From NCBI GenBank assembly GCA_037039925.1, contig JAXRKP010000043.1:120001-184000 (forward strand): DNA of 64,000 nucleotides, read 5' to 3'. This document shows positions 1 through 10,764 of the stretch, piece after piece. Position 1 is the first letter of the stretch. Every line of letters begins with the position of its first letter. The notes below the pieces were generated by a model, which saw only the letters and a program-made list of their open reading frames with translations, did no database searches and had not been told where the DNA came from. This DNA comes from Doris montereyensis. Its lineage: Eukaryota > Mollusca > Gastropoda > Nudibranchia > Dorididae. A program made the translations under genes and the position numbers.

Positions 1-269
1 TCAGGAGGTGAACTCATTTAATGCAGCTGACACAAGAAAATTTCCTCTCACAGTGAATTAAATTATTATAACGGGAAAAGGAATGCGTCATAAGCGTTTA
101 TTAACCAAAATGCATTGATAGATTATGTTTGATTTGGTGGCCCTCTCAAAGGGGAAAAAGTAGTTACTGAAACAGAATCTTTGTACTGACAATCTTTTAC
201 AACACGATCCAATGCACAGAACACTATTTGTGAAAACGGCGTCCGGACTGCAGTTTACCGGACAAGCAT

Positions 270-690
270 GTGAAGCCCAGAGTATTGTTCTTCTCCCTCT
301 ATGACAGTGAAACTTGGACCTTAGACAGTAGGGAATACAGTAGAGTACAGGCAGCTGAAATAGAATATCTCAGAAGAGTAGTAGAGAAAAAAAGAGACAA
401 AATCAGAAACACAATAAGAGATCTAACTAAAGCAAATGACATAAAAACTAAGATAGAAATAAATCAGCTTAGATGGTTCGGGTATGCAAACCGAATGAAT
501 AAAAATAAAATAGCTAGATCAGTATACAATGCTAATTTACCCAAAGTAGACCTTGAAGAAAGTGGGACGGAGATATAAAAGAGGCACTAAAGCCAAGAAA
601 TTTAACCTTTACATATATTTAAAGGAAACAGAAAATGTCAGAACAGGGTAGCCTGGAGAAAGATCATTTTAGGTGTCTAAACCCATACAC
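270..690 (+). mobile_element. LINE remnant, C-terminal end of a reverse transcriptase ORF
   Basis: An open stretch at 270-578 reads SLYDSETWTL near its start, then RVQAAEIEYLRRVV, then NQLRWFGYANRMN. This is the usual order in the region behind the reverse transcriptase domain of many non-LTR retrotransposons (YGSETWTL, QAAEMRFLRR, RLRWFGHVxRM). After a frame break the expected final motif follows at about 630-670 as NRVAWRKII. The polymerase domain and 5' part are absent, so this is a 5'-truncated dead copy. The clade was not determined. Confidence 0.8.
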
Positions 691-1059
691 CGGAAGGTAG
701 AGTTGCATGGGAACTGATAAAGAAAGAAAAATTGTGTGAACCCTTGAAAAAAAAAGATTTAGGGTAAGTCAATAAAATCTAAAATAAAAATGCCGTAAAT
801 CTACCAACCTTATTAAACTGTCCGGTAAATTGCAATGTTACCAAGCGGTAAAACGTCCGTAGTTGCCTTAAATGGATGGAGGCATCTGAATAATCGCTAC
901 TGCTCTTGAGTCAATCACCGACGTTGAAATGACCACGATTTCGATACAATGGCAGCGATGACTTGTTTTGTAAATTCATGAAATTATCAAATTGTTTTAA
1001 CTTTAACTGAATTAGGTTTGCGGTTCTTCTATCGTATTTTGTGGTTCTCATTTAATTAA

Positions 1060-1355
1060 AACATTGAAATTCATAAAAAAAATGGTTGACAATTATAGGT
1101 TTTATGCAGGAAGATAACTTTGACACATTTTCCAAAGGATTGGTAAAATGTTTGTACCTTCGTCATTTCTTGTCCAAATGTCCCGAACCTGGTATCAATT
1201 TGAAAATATTGAAATAAGGTGATGTCTTAAAAAAAGCTTTTACTGGAGTGTGAAATAAAAATCTTCAATATAAGGCATTTGTAAAATATAAGTAATTCGT
1301 AAAAAATGTAAATCTCTATGTATCTACCAAATCTTCATGAACAACTGCCATAAAC
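1060..1355 (+). repeat. Diverged direct repeat, copy 1
   Basis: This stretch aligns by eye with 2497-2775: both contain an ATAGGTTTTA/ATAGATTTTA block, a TTTCTTGTCC block, GGCATTTGTAAA and a final CATGAACAACTGCC. It is non-coding and the repeat family is unknown. The rest of 691-3236 shows no gene I can support. Confidence 0.6.
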
Positions 1356-2496
1356 CTGTCACTGTGTTTGATCTATGAGATTGCCCGAGGCGAAAGCACG
1401 TCTCTGGCAGTCTGGCCAATCAGAAACCAGTGCTAATATGGCCCCGGAGGAGTGGAAACTAACAAAGCGAGGCTGGTTGCATCCTGCAAAAAATTCACAC
1501 CCTTCTGGATACTACATGGAATTCATCGCGTCAAGTCCAAAGTAGAAATAGATTAACTATGTCTTCGATTAGAATAATTCCAATAAGAATTTTACAATAA
1601 AGAACTTTTTTGTCAATTTTGTACAACTCAAATAATTAAAATTTCTCAATCAATTTCATTGTTTTTGTTATCATTTTTCTTCTCTGAGACTAATAAATGC
1701 AATTCATCATTTTTGAAAAAATGTCCTCTTTTGGATCTTTAAGAACAAGTTTTCCCGGCTGGTTAACACATTCTAGTAGCTGTCTGCAAGGCCTTTTGAC
1801 GGTTGAAGTGAAATAAAATGTGATGATGGGCTATGGGTATACTGTTCTTTGAGGGGTCATGTTTTGGGAGCTGAAGACCAGGAGTCAAAAATTGATAGCT
1901 GGATCACCAATCAGAATAAAAAATTTGGGAAGAAACTAGGCTGATGGCGATAGATTTGGGCAGAGTTTTTGCATTCCAATACATCGATGTGTTACATATT
2001 TCAAAAGAAAGATGGCATTAAGTATGAATAGGTTGGATTCAAATTTGCTCATGCATAAAAAAATTGTTGCCAAGAGGATTACTCACAGAGTAAAATGTGT
2101 CTGCAACACACAACAATTGCTGAAATGATTTTAAACTGCAGTCTAGCAGTAAAAAATATGGCATCTTTGAAGATAACCTAAATAGGCCTGTCTCCGACTA
2201 CCCTGCCGATCCCGGGCCACAGACCTGCTGATGCCCGACTACCATTTCACATGACACTTTAACATTAATACACACAATTCATACACACGTACGGTAGACT
2301 CATCTTGATAGGTTTATATATTAATACGAGAGAGAGGAAGGTCAGTTGTTTGCTGCGATCACAGGCCTGACATAAAATGAAGTTTGGGGTGAAAACAGTT
2401 ATAAATAGGTCGAGAAACTTCTGAAAAGGGGTCAGACCTCAGCAGTGGTTGGGCACGGGCATGTTGACGCTAGATCGTGCCTATTGCACTGAAACA

Positions 2497-2775
2497 TTGA
2501 AGTTCATCTTTCATTCTTCAAAAATGATATAAAATTATAGATTTTACTCAGGAAAATATTGAAGGATTTGAAAAGTGTTTGTATCTTCTTTATTTCTTGT
2601 CCACATTTCCTGATCTTGGCATCATTTTGAATGTTGAAATACAGCAATTTCTAAGATAAAATCCTTTATGGGGATGCAAAACAGGGATTTTCAGCGTATG
2701 GCATTTGTAAAGTAATGTAATTTGTAATACACGTAAATCTATCTACAAAATTTTCATGAACAACTGCCGTAAAAT
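2497..2775 (+). repeat. Diverged direct repeat, copy 2
   Basis: Second copy of the segment at 1060-1355, in the same orientation, with many substitutions and small gaps. Both end with CATGAACAACTGCC. It may be part of an old dispersed element. Confidence 0.6.
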
Positions 2776-3379
2776 ATATCCTGTAAACATATACTTCACA
2801 CCCAAGAAGATTATGTAGATCTCTCTGATTGATTACATTCATAATGTGACATTACATTAATTAATGATGAAATAATTAAAACAAAAAAGCTGGCAGGCAT
2901 CTTTGATGTGCAATATTATGGAGTCATTTCATGAAAATACATGCTTAGTACAGGTAGGATGGAATATTATACACTAAAATTATGAAATTACACCTGTATG
3001 CTATCCGCAGCTTCAGTTCACCAAAATGCAATTTTACATTTCTTTTCTCAATTTATTTCGTACATTTTTGTGTTTGTTTGTTTGGTGAGCCAAAATTCAA
3101 ATTCTACCAAGTTAGGCATGTTGTTCTCTCCCAGAGACTGTTTTGACACTGACTATTGCATTTCATGCTATTCCTTTCCTCTCTTAATATATTTTATTGT
3201 TGTTATTTTTATTCACAGATTTTGCATCTTGCCATCATGTCCTCCACTTCAGATGAATGTGTGATAATTGATGACTGTGGTAAGGGAGCCTCAGTTTCTT
3301 GCAAATTGTTTTGTGTGTTGTTAAAAAAATACATTATGCACCTAGTGTCATTGATTTAGTGAAGCAATACATTCTCTGA

Positions 3380-3640
3380 CTTGGGTCTATCAGATTTTGG
3401 GTTTGAATCTTAATCTTGCTGGGGTTGATTATAATGTATCCTTTGGTGACTTCTATCACCACACCCATGTGTGCATTGATACCAGACATATCGAGATGTT
3501 TAAAGTTTATGTCTGCGACAGAGTGGCATCCTGTCCAGGAAGTAATCTCGTATCATCTGCTCGGCTTCATGCTACAGAAAAGTATGCGATATATGGTCCA
3601 ACTCTATGGGCTTATATAGGCCTGGAAGGATTTTTAAAAA
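3380..3640 (+). mobile_element. SINE remnant with shared 3' tail
   Basis: The segment lies in intron 1 of the ULP1-MULE-SWIM gene. GTTTGAATCTTAATC resembles a worn tRNA B box with its flank. The part from about 3520 (GAGTGGCATCCTGTCCAGGA onward, ending in CTCTATGGGC) matches the tail at 24318-24430 and the tails of the SINE-A copies. Confidence 0.55.
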
Positions 3641-4044
3641 ATTAGGTGAAATACAATCACCTCCATATTTTGTATTCATCAACTGGAAAGTATATTCATG
3701 TCACTATTGCCTAGTGAAATTGTTTTAATTGGAGCAATTTGAGTTTGTACCTTGTCTGATTAGTCTGAGCTAATTCATGAGCTTTTGTAGTGTATATTAT
3801 TTATCATTCATTGTCAAATAATTGATAATTTGTATAAGATTCATTTCAAAGGAAGAGTACTTTTCTGTAAAGCGCTATGGTCAGTTTTTAGTTTCTGTTC
3901 TGGAAACGTATATTATTGGATTTAGAACGACAAGCTGTACTGCTTAACACTTTATTGTTTGTAACATTAACACTGACTCATATTTGCAAATCAGTTTTAT
4001 GTTAATAATTAACTCATACATCATGGAGTATTGTTTTCTTTTTT

Positions 4045-4575
4045 TACAAAGGTACAAATATCCACACATTTTAAGTTGTTTTCCTTTTTAGAAAGGTACA
4101 TGTATCCACATTTTTTAAGGTTTCCTTTTTTATAAAGGCACTTGTATCAACCTTTTAAGTTGTTTTCCTTTTTTAGAAAGGTACATGTATCCACATTTTT
4201 CAAGTTTTCTGTTTGAGAAAGATACATGTATCCACACTTTTTTAATTTTCCTTTTTAGAAAGGTACATCAATACATGTATCCACATTTTTTAAATTTTCC
4301 TTTTTAGAAAGGTACATCAATACATGTATCCACATTTTTAAATTTTCCTTTTTAGAAAGGTACATCAATACATGTATCCACACTTTTTAAATTTTCCTTT
4401 TTAGAAAGGTACATCAATACATGTATCCACATTTTTTAAACTTTCTTTTAGAAAGGTACATCAATACATGTATCCACACTTTTTAAATTTTCCTTTTTAG
4501 AAAGGTACATCAATACATGTATCCATTTTTGAACTTGTTTTCCTATTTAGAAAGGTACATGTATCCGTTTTTTAA
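4045..4575 (+). repeat. Minisatellite of about 12 units, 41-bp and 49-bp forms
   Basis: Each unit carries TTTTTAGAAAGGTACAT followed by ATGTATCCACA and a T-rich spacer. The first units (to about 4260) are near 41 bp. Later ones are near 49 bp because they hold an extra 8 bases (ACATCAAT before ACATGTAT). The array lies in intron 1 of the ULP1-MULE-SWIM gene. Confidence 0.85.
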
Positions 4576-4699
4576 GTTTTCATTGAGGTTCAATAACAGA
4601 TAATTAAGCTACTTTTTCTATCAGTTTGGTAAGCATCAGCAAATGATGCCATTCGGTTTGAATAATTTTGTATCATTTGATTTGTATTTACTCGCATCC

Positions 4700-4930
4700 T
4701 TAACTAAGATGATCTCAGGGGCTTTTGATAGGATTTTCTTAATGTATACAGTGTTGTGCTCTGCACTTGGGACCTTCTTTTTTATCATCCATCTCTGATG
4801 GAACTAGGGCTTTAAGCACCTTTTTGGCCTTGGGGGAGATTTTTACCCCAAAATATCCCAAGAAAATTGGGCACAAATCCCACAACCTTTTGGTTGAGAG
4901 GCAGACACCTTATCTCTGGACCACTGTCCC
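4700..4930 (-). mobile_element. SINE family C copy
   Basis: Read on the minus strand it has a tRNA-like head (GGTCCAGAGATAAGGTGTCT, then a worn B box), AAAATCTCCCCC, ATCAGAGATGGATGATAAAA and a tail with GATCATC. The same order occurs at 51845-52160 and 55990-56310 on the plus strand and at 25965-26255 on the minus strand. Confidence 0.7.
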
Positions 4931-6619
4931 CTCATTTTTACAGAGTAAACCACAGCATTTCTGAATTATATCAATAAAGACTACCTCATTGCTGGGATAT
5001 TTTTTAAAAAGTGTTACGGAAAAGAGAAAATTCAATTGTGTCTTTGTTATAACCTATTAAATAGTCTTTTCTTTTTTTTTAAATATAGAAGCTAAAACTA
5101 TGCATTGGAAGAAAGAAAACCACAGAAAAAATTGTTACAAAAACAAGTCAGAAACAGAACAAAGAAACAAAGGAAAGACAAAAATCTCATTCTAAGTAAA
5201 AATGAAAGCAAAGGAAGCATGAAAATCTCTACTCGGTCCTATCCCTAAAAAGAACAAATTGAATTAAAGAAAAAGAAAGTTAACCTCCCTCCTAACTTTC
5301 TACTGTTTTGATCTTATTTCCATTGCAGACAGCAAAATATAAACCAAATAATAAACTAAGATTTTAAAAAATAACCACGGGTATATCAGCAACGGTTGAA
5401 TTTTAAAATAAGATTTCAGATAATGTTTGTTATCTTTATCGGTATAGTCCATTAAAACCATAAAAATGTCTCTTTCTTCCTCGGTCAAGATCTGCCTGAT
5501 GATGAGCCTGGTCCTAGCCGCCTGGTGTATAAGCCTCGCTCCTGTGAAGCTGAAATGTCATGGTTTGAGCAGGCTTACCAGAAGCCATCGGGTCAAGTTG
5601 TGGACAGCACCATCAGCTCTGAAGATATCAGTAAATACCAGAACCTTATATGGAACCAGCCTCATGATCGCATGGTCCCCGGTTATGGTAAGGAAGGCAG
5701 ATTTCAATTTCAGCAATTTCTGCTAGCTCTGTTCAATTTAGCATGAATGTAGCACGGTCTCTGGTTGTGGTTAAGAGAGACGGATTTCTGTTTCAGCAAT
5801 TTCTGCACTGTTCAATTTGTAGCATTCAGTGATCTAATGGCAGATTGTTGGGACTTGTGACCATGAGGTAAAAGTAAAGTGCATTTATCCAGAGTTGAGT
5901 GTCGGGTAATCAGGAGTAGAGGCCTGGTTTCCTTAGGCACGCAGCATTTTATAGTAGCTTGCCATTCCTTTCCACAGCGACTTTGCTTTCTCCCAACCCG
6001 AATAGACCAAAAAGCTACCAGTTTTGAACAGGGGATGGAAGTCGGGTCTTCTGAGTGATAGCCAAACGCTCTACCAAAAAGCACATTTTTGCTATTAATG
6101 ATCACAATTAACAAAACCAATACTAATTCATCGCTCGATGCTCCAGGCAATACTTCCAACTTTCAACGAAAAAATAAAATGATTCACCATGGACTGATGT
6201 CAGTCACATTGATACTGGATCTTGTTGGAGCTTAGGAAGCTTTTTTTTTTTTTTTTTACTTGGGGGCACGAGGGACGTTTTTTATTTACTTTATCAAGGA
6301 AAGTAATTTCTGATTTTTAGTGGCCTTGTCGGACCCAAGGTCTTGTTAAGTTCAAGCTTGTTAATGTTGAGGTTTACTGTTTATATGGATTTCATCTGGC
6401 GGCTGCAATGGTTAAAATAATTCTTGAAAGTGATCCCTGAACAAGCAGGTGTAGCAGCATTCCATCTTGACTCTCTATCTGATTCCACTCATCTGTTCTG
6501 TTGCCAGACAATTGGATATGTGTCCGATACTGCACGCTTGTCTTGCTTTTCTTAGGGGAGTTTAACCTTCAGTTGTTCATTTTATTCTAGGCTTTATTCC
6601 AATGGGCCCAGTTAAGTAA

Positions 6620-6870
6620 AGTTTCTTCAAGGCCATTATGGCTCATAGAGTCGGAGCTTATCCCGGTTTCTGTAGACTGAAATGGAACAGGTGACCTTGA
6701 CAGGACACTAGTCTGACGCCGGATTTTACTCTAAGCTTGTATTTGTACCCATTTGCACCTGGCCAGTGTGGGGCAAATGCGTGTTCAGTCTTTCTCAAGG
6801 AAAAGAACGTCAGACCTACTTTTGCTAGGATTTGAACCCATGACCTCATGATGCCACACATTTACTGAGC
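6620..6870 (-). mobile_element. SINE family A copy
   Basis: On the minus strand the order is: CATGAGGTCATGGGTTCAAA (tRNA B-box region), a middle part with AAATGGGTACAAATACAAGC, AGACTAGTGTCCTGTCAAGG, CACCTGTTCCATTTC and GGGATAAGCTCCGACTCTAT. This matches the plus-strand copies at 17978, 29763 and 63722. It lies in intron 2 of the ULP1-MULE-SWIM gene. Confidence 0.75.
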
Positions 6871-9552
6871 CCAAGTAAGGTCTTAATTATGAGGGGTAAA
6901 GTGTCTTAAGATTTTAGAATGGGCAAAAAACTTCAGGTGTATGGTTGTATTTTTATTTGTAACATTTTGACCAAATGAAATTGCTCTGATCTCATTCTTT
7001 ATTTCACAGGTCTGACTCTAGAGAATTGGCCAGCATACCGTCAGATGGACGTAAGGGATGGCTTGTCAGTTCCCATTTTTTTTGGCTGTCCAGGTGTTTA
7101 AACAAGCAACAAACCGAAGCAAAATGTTTTGTGTTCGACCCTCACTTGCGTCAAGAGGCCGTAGACAAACTTTTACCAGTGTCTTGTCGTTCTCAGGTGA
7201 AAACTCTCATTCTGGTCATGTGTGTAGGTCGACAGGACGACGGTGTGGTCTTCTTCGGAACAAACAAAGTACAAGGCGACCATTGGTCAGTGAGTGTTGT
7301 GGATGTCCGAGACGGGACAGTGTTATTGTGACACCTTAGGTTGGCCCGCTCCACACAACTTGTGTAGCAGTGTCATAAAATATACGCGGTTGTTTGGTCT
7401 GGTGCACACAAAGCAGCTTAAAGTCAGTCTGGCGCACAGTGCCAACAAAGAGCAACACAGCTGCACCCAGGAGTGCAACTATCCGCTCCAAACTTGCTCC
7501 GATGTTTGTGGCGTGGTTGTGATGATCTGTACGACCGTAGCAGCATTGGACATGACTCTTTTCAATTTGCTGATGAAGCCACTGGACAGAAACTTGGACC
7601 TGTATTTGACAGACCCAACGGAATATTCAATGTACTTGCGCTACGTTCTCATGTCTTGCTGGCCAAGGGATCAATCGACATGTGTACAATTAGTCTTAAA
7701 TCTGACTTTAATCCTCATGTCATGCCATCTCCCAAAAGTTTGGCAAAACGAACGCCGCTGAAGCGTAAACTGTCTCCTGAAAATGAGGGTGAAGTATCAA
7801 GGAGTTCGTTGAAACTGAAAGAACACAAATTTGAAAAGCGAGTGGATGCTCTTAGTAGCTTTATCATAAATGCTAAAAGGGTGGTCTTTCATCGTCTGAA
7901 CTTTTGAAAGAAGTCCTACAGTTTACCAAGAAGGGAAGCGGAAAGAAGCAATTGGAGGAATGTCCCCTTTATAAGCTTTGCGAGCGGCTGTCTTTCAACT
8001 GTGCTGTTGAAAGATGTCAGGATCATTTTGCAAGTATGAGAGAATATGTCCATGACTTCATCCAGAGGCCAGACAACCCTGTAATTCTGTTCAAAATGCC
8101 TGGTAGAGAGTGTAGAGGAGATATGAAATCACTGGATAAGAATGATCTGGTCATCGCTCTTCAGACTCCGTACCAAAAGCAAATGATGGAGACTTACAGC
8201 AGGCAGTGCATTTGTGTTAATTTAACCAAGAAGTCTGAGAAGTTCAGTATGTCCAGCAATCTTTTTCACCATTTCAGTCGTCTTTGACGGACTTTATGAG
8301 ATTCCCGTCGCCTGGCTCCTGTCTAGCAGCCATGAATCTCATGTACTTCGTTATTTCTTTGAAGCTATTCGACGGAATGGGAAATCCAGACAAACATATT
8401 CATCGGGGACATTCAAAATGAGTTTTACAAACAATGGACACTGTTCTTTCCAAAGCCAAAAAGAAAATGTTCTGTTCATGGGAAGTGTTTCAACTCTTAA
8501 ATAAACAAATGAGGAATTTAATTTCCAACCAAGAAGGGCTGACATGTTGTAGAGAATATCTTAGTGTAATTCGATTCATTTCTGATCAGGACGCATTCAG
8601 TATTTACACGACTGCATTTCTTGTAGTAGTGAAACAATATTCTTTCAGTTTCTACGAGTACATGCAAGAGAAATTTCTCAATGATTCAAGAGCTGAATTT
8701 TGGGCTGCTTGTCACAGGGTCATTCCCCAGAGTCAGATAATTCCGTTCCTCAAGCCTTTTCATGACACTCTAAAAGGCATTGGCTTCTTTGACAATGGGG
8801 CACTCAATAGACTTGATGTTGTGTTTCATAAATTGATGCAGTTCTCTATTTACCTTGAAAGGAGTTTAATTGAAATTACTAGTGAGGTAAAACAAGCGTC
8901 CGCTGTCAGAGATATTCAGAGGAAGCACCAACAGAGAGGTGGTAGTCCAGATTACTATCGTTCGTTGTCAGGGGAGGAATGGTGCATCAGAGCCTCTGAT
9001 GACAACAATACTATCACAGTTGTAGACACCGGCATAGATGTCTGCGACTGCTTCTTCAAATGTGAAGCGTGTGATATTTGTTGTCACAAGTACATCTGCT
9101 CTTGCAGTGGATATCTTCTGAACACTGGAGCTTGCAATCATATACATGTTCTCCATACCATTAAGAAAGTCAATGGTGTGATCAACATTGAGGACAATTT
9201 AAATTCATCTCATTCTCAAGGAAAATCAACAGGTAAAAAGTTTGGATAACGGCTCTTTAGGTGATGTTGACCGCATGAAGTCTTCAGTTCAAAAGGAATT
9301 GATGCGGCTCTCTGAAAAGACTTTCAAAAGCAGCGACACTAAGAAACTCAAATGTTTGTTGAAAGATTTACAAGATATTTAGCTTACTGTTATGTAGATG
9401 ACTTTATTCATAATTCAGGATGATGTTTTGTTAACTGTTTAAAAATATATTTTATGTTTTTTTAATGAAGGCCTACATTGTCAAATGATCTTGACATTTA
9501 AAACAAATTTACTTCTTCCACCATAAATTTGGAATATGTCCATCAGTGTCAC

Positions 9553-9800
9553 TCAGCAGAGTACGGTAGCTCAGCCAGTAGATCGTCTGATTACCACGCA
9601 GGAAGGCCTGAGTTCGATTCCCAGTCAAGGCAAATTTTTCTGGTCCTGTTGACCAAGTGGATAGCTAAGTCTATTCAGACTCGGCGAAATTAAAGGCAGT
9701 GTAGAAAGCAATGGCGAACTACCACATTATGCTGTATGCCAAGCAAAATCTGGACTCTTCTTCTGGTTACCCTAAGCTCAACTGAGTATGGGACTTACTT
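9553..9800 (+). mobile_element. SINE family D copy (tRNA-derived), single internal unit
   Basis: The head has an A-box-like GGTAGCTCAGCCAGTAGATC at 9565 and a B box AGTTCGATTCC at about 9611, then the body with TTTCTGGTCCTGTTGACC. The segment at about 9699-9740 (GTAGAAAGCAATGGCGAACT...) occurs once here. The homologous segment is multiplied about 43 times in the copy at 27285-29180. The tail reads TCTGGTTACCCTAAGCTCAA. Confidence 0.8.
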
Positions 9801-10098
9801 TCCTTTTTTTTAAAGTGCAGAGCATTTTGCTCCAGTTCAGTACAGAACAGAACATTTCTGCAGCCTAGATGGAAGTTATTTCTTTTAGCTTATTTTCGGG
9901 TTGATGATCTTTGTGGAGTTAAGATTTGAAAAGGCTATTTTTTTTACATGTACACCTGGTATTCGTAATTGTAATATTAATGTGTCATTTACTTTATTTC
10001 AGTTAGGTATTAAAATGTTGTAATTATAACGTATATGAGTGGAGAGCAGTTTCCCTCCTTGTGGTTTTCAATATTGTCATTTCATATTGAAAAAAAGT

Positions 10099-10104
10099 AA
10101 TAAA
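10099..10104 (+). promoter_or_regulatory. Candidate polyadenylation signal
   Basis: AATAAA about 720 bp after the stop of the ULP1-MULE-SWIM gene; the interval contains a SINE. Position and motif are the only support. Confidence 0.25.
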
Positions 10105-10426
10105 ATCTTATCATTTCATTATATCACAGAGAGGCATTCTGAAAGGTTGAACATGTATTTTCTTACTTTCCCCATTTGCATTTAGACGTGTTACAGTCGG
10201 ACCCGCCGTTATAACTAAATCATGCGGGAACAAGCAACGGAAAATAGGATTAACTAAACATGCTTTATTTTTATTACTAGTTTCAGGTGTGAGGTGTTAA
10301 GTTAAATATGTGAATTGAATGCACAGCTCTCTGCATTTTAATTCTTGTATATATACAAGCTTGGGACCAATGACCCTGAGTTTAGTTAATAAGATCTTTT
10401 TGCTTGTCTGAAGGCATCTTGTCAAC

Positions 10427-10764
10427 TGAAGGGGTCATTTCAATAGTGTGCGGGACACAAGTATGTCATTTCAATAGTGTGCGGGACACAAGTATGTCAT
10501 TTCAATAGTGTGCGGGACACAAGTATGTCATTTCAATAGTGTGCGGGACACAAGTATGTCGTCATTTTAGAGAAAAAGGCTGAAAATCATGGACTTTGGC
10601 ACTTTTGGCTTTAGCAATTCCAATCGGCTGTAAATGTGATGTATTTTCATCATATAATTTTCACATTTTCAGGAAGCATGATTTCCAGTTACTTCCTAGG
10701 ATTATCTCTCTGTCTCATTTTTCACGGAAATGGACATAGGCACACTATTGAACTGACCCTTTCA
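10427..10764. mobile_element. MITE, copy 1, with one end amplified
   Basis: It begins TGAAGGGGTCATTTCAATAG and ends CTATTGAACTGACCCTTTCA, an imperfect terminal inverted repeat. The inside (CATGGACTTTGGCACTTTTG, GGAAGCATGATTTCCA, GGATTATCTCTCTGTCTC) matches 16375-16633 in reverse orientation. It is non-coding. The left end is repeated in tandem. Target duplication and superfamily could not be settled. Confidence 0.85.
10434..10557 (+). repeat. 31-bp tandem repeat, 4 identical units, made from a MITE end
   Basis: Units start at 10434, 10465, 10496 and 10527. Each begins GTCATTTCAATAGTGTGCGG and ends ACACAAGTAT. The first part of the unit is the terminal inverted repeat of the MITE that contains it. 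Confidence 0.9.

Larger units (their letters stand above)
3237..9382 (+). pseudogene. ULP1/C48-like protease - MULE transposase - SWIM zinc-finger fusion gene, spliced and frame-broken
   Basis: Three exons fit by phase. Exon 1 (ATG 3237-3279) encodes MSSTSDECVIIDDC and ends at GTAAGG. Exon 2 is 5490-5687 (contains SCEAEMSWFEQAY). Exon 3 starts at 7010 and runs to TAG 9380-9382. In exon 3 the C48 signature appears as GWLVSSHFFWL, then GDHWSVSVVDV (His codon 7281), DTLGWPAPHNL (Asp codon 7330) and QTCSDVCG (Gln 7489, Cys 7507). After a basic linker, ALQTPYQKQMMETYSRQC-CVNLT, then DGLYEIPVAWLLSS, FFEAIRRNG, GDIQNEFYKQW and FCSWEV resemble the MULE transposase core. CSCSGYLLNTGACNH at 9097-9141 is a CxC-x9-CxH SWIM finger. 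The C-terminus ends KKLKCLLKDLQDI. The reading frame changes at least six times in exon 3, and the usual first catalytic Asp of MULEs appears as Asn (CVNLT), so it is probably dead, although assembly indels may account for some breaks. It is either a domesticated gene or an autonomous transposon; no terminal repeats were found. An AATAAA lies at 10099-10104. Confidence 0.7.

Noticed and set aside
9560..9630. tRNA gene suggested by A- and B-box-like sequence
   Set aside because: The cloverleaf does not close and the segment continues into a SINE body found again at 27285. The tRNA-like heads at 17978, 29763 and 63722 were rejected for the same reason.
10192..10270. Single pogo-like end (TACAGTCGGACCCGCC)
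   Set aside because: No matching inverted end was found downstream, so the element cannot be bounded. A similar lone end lies at about 40141.
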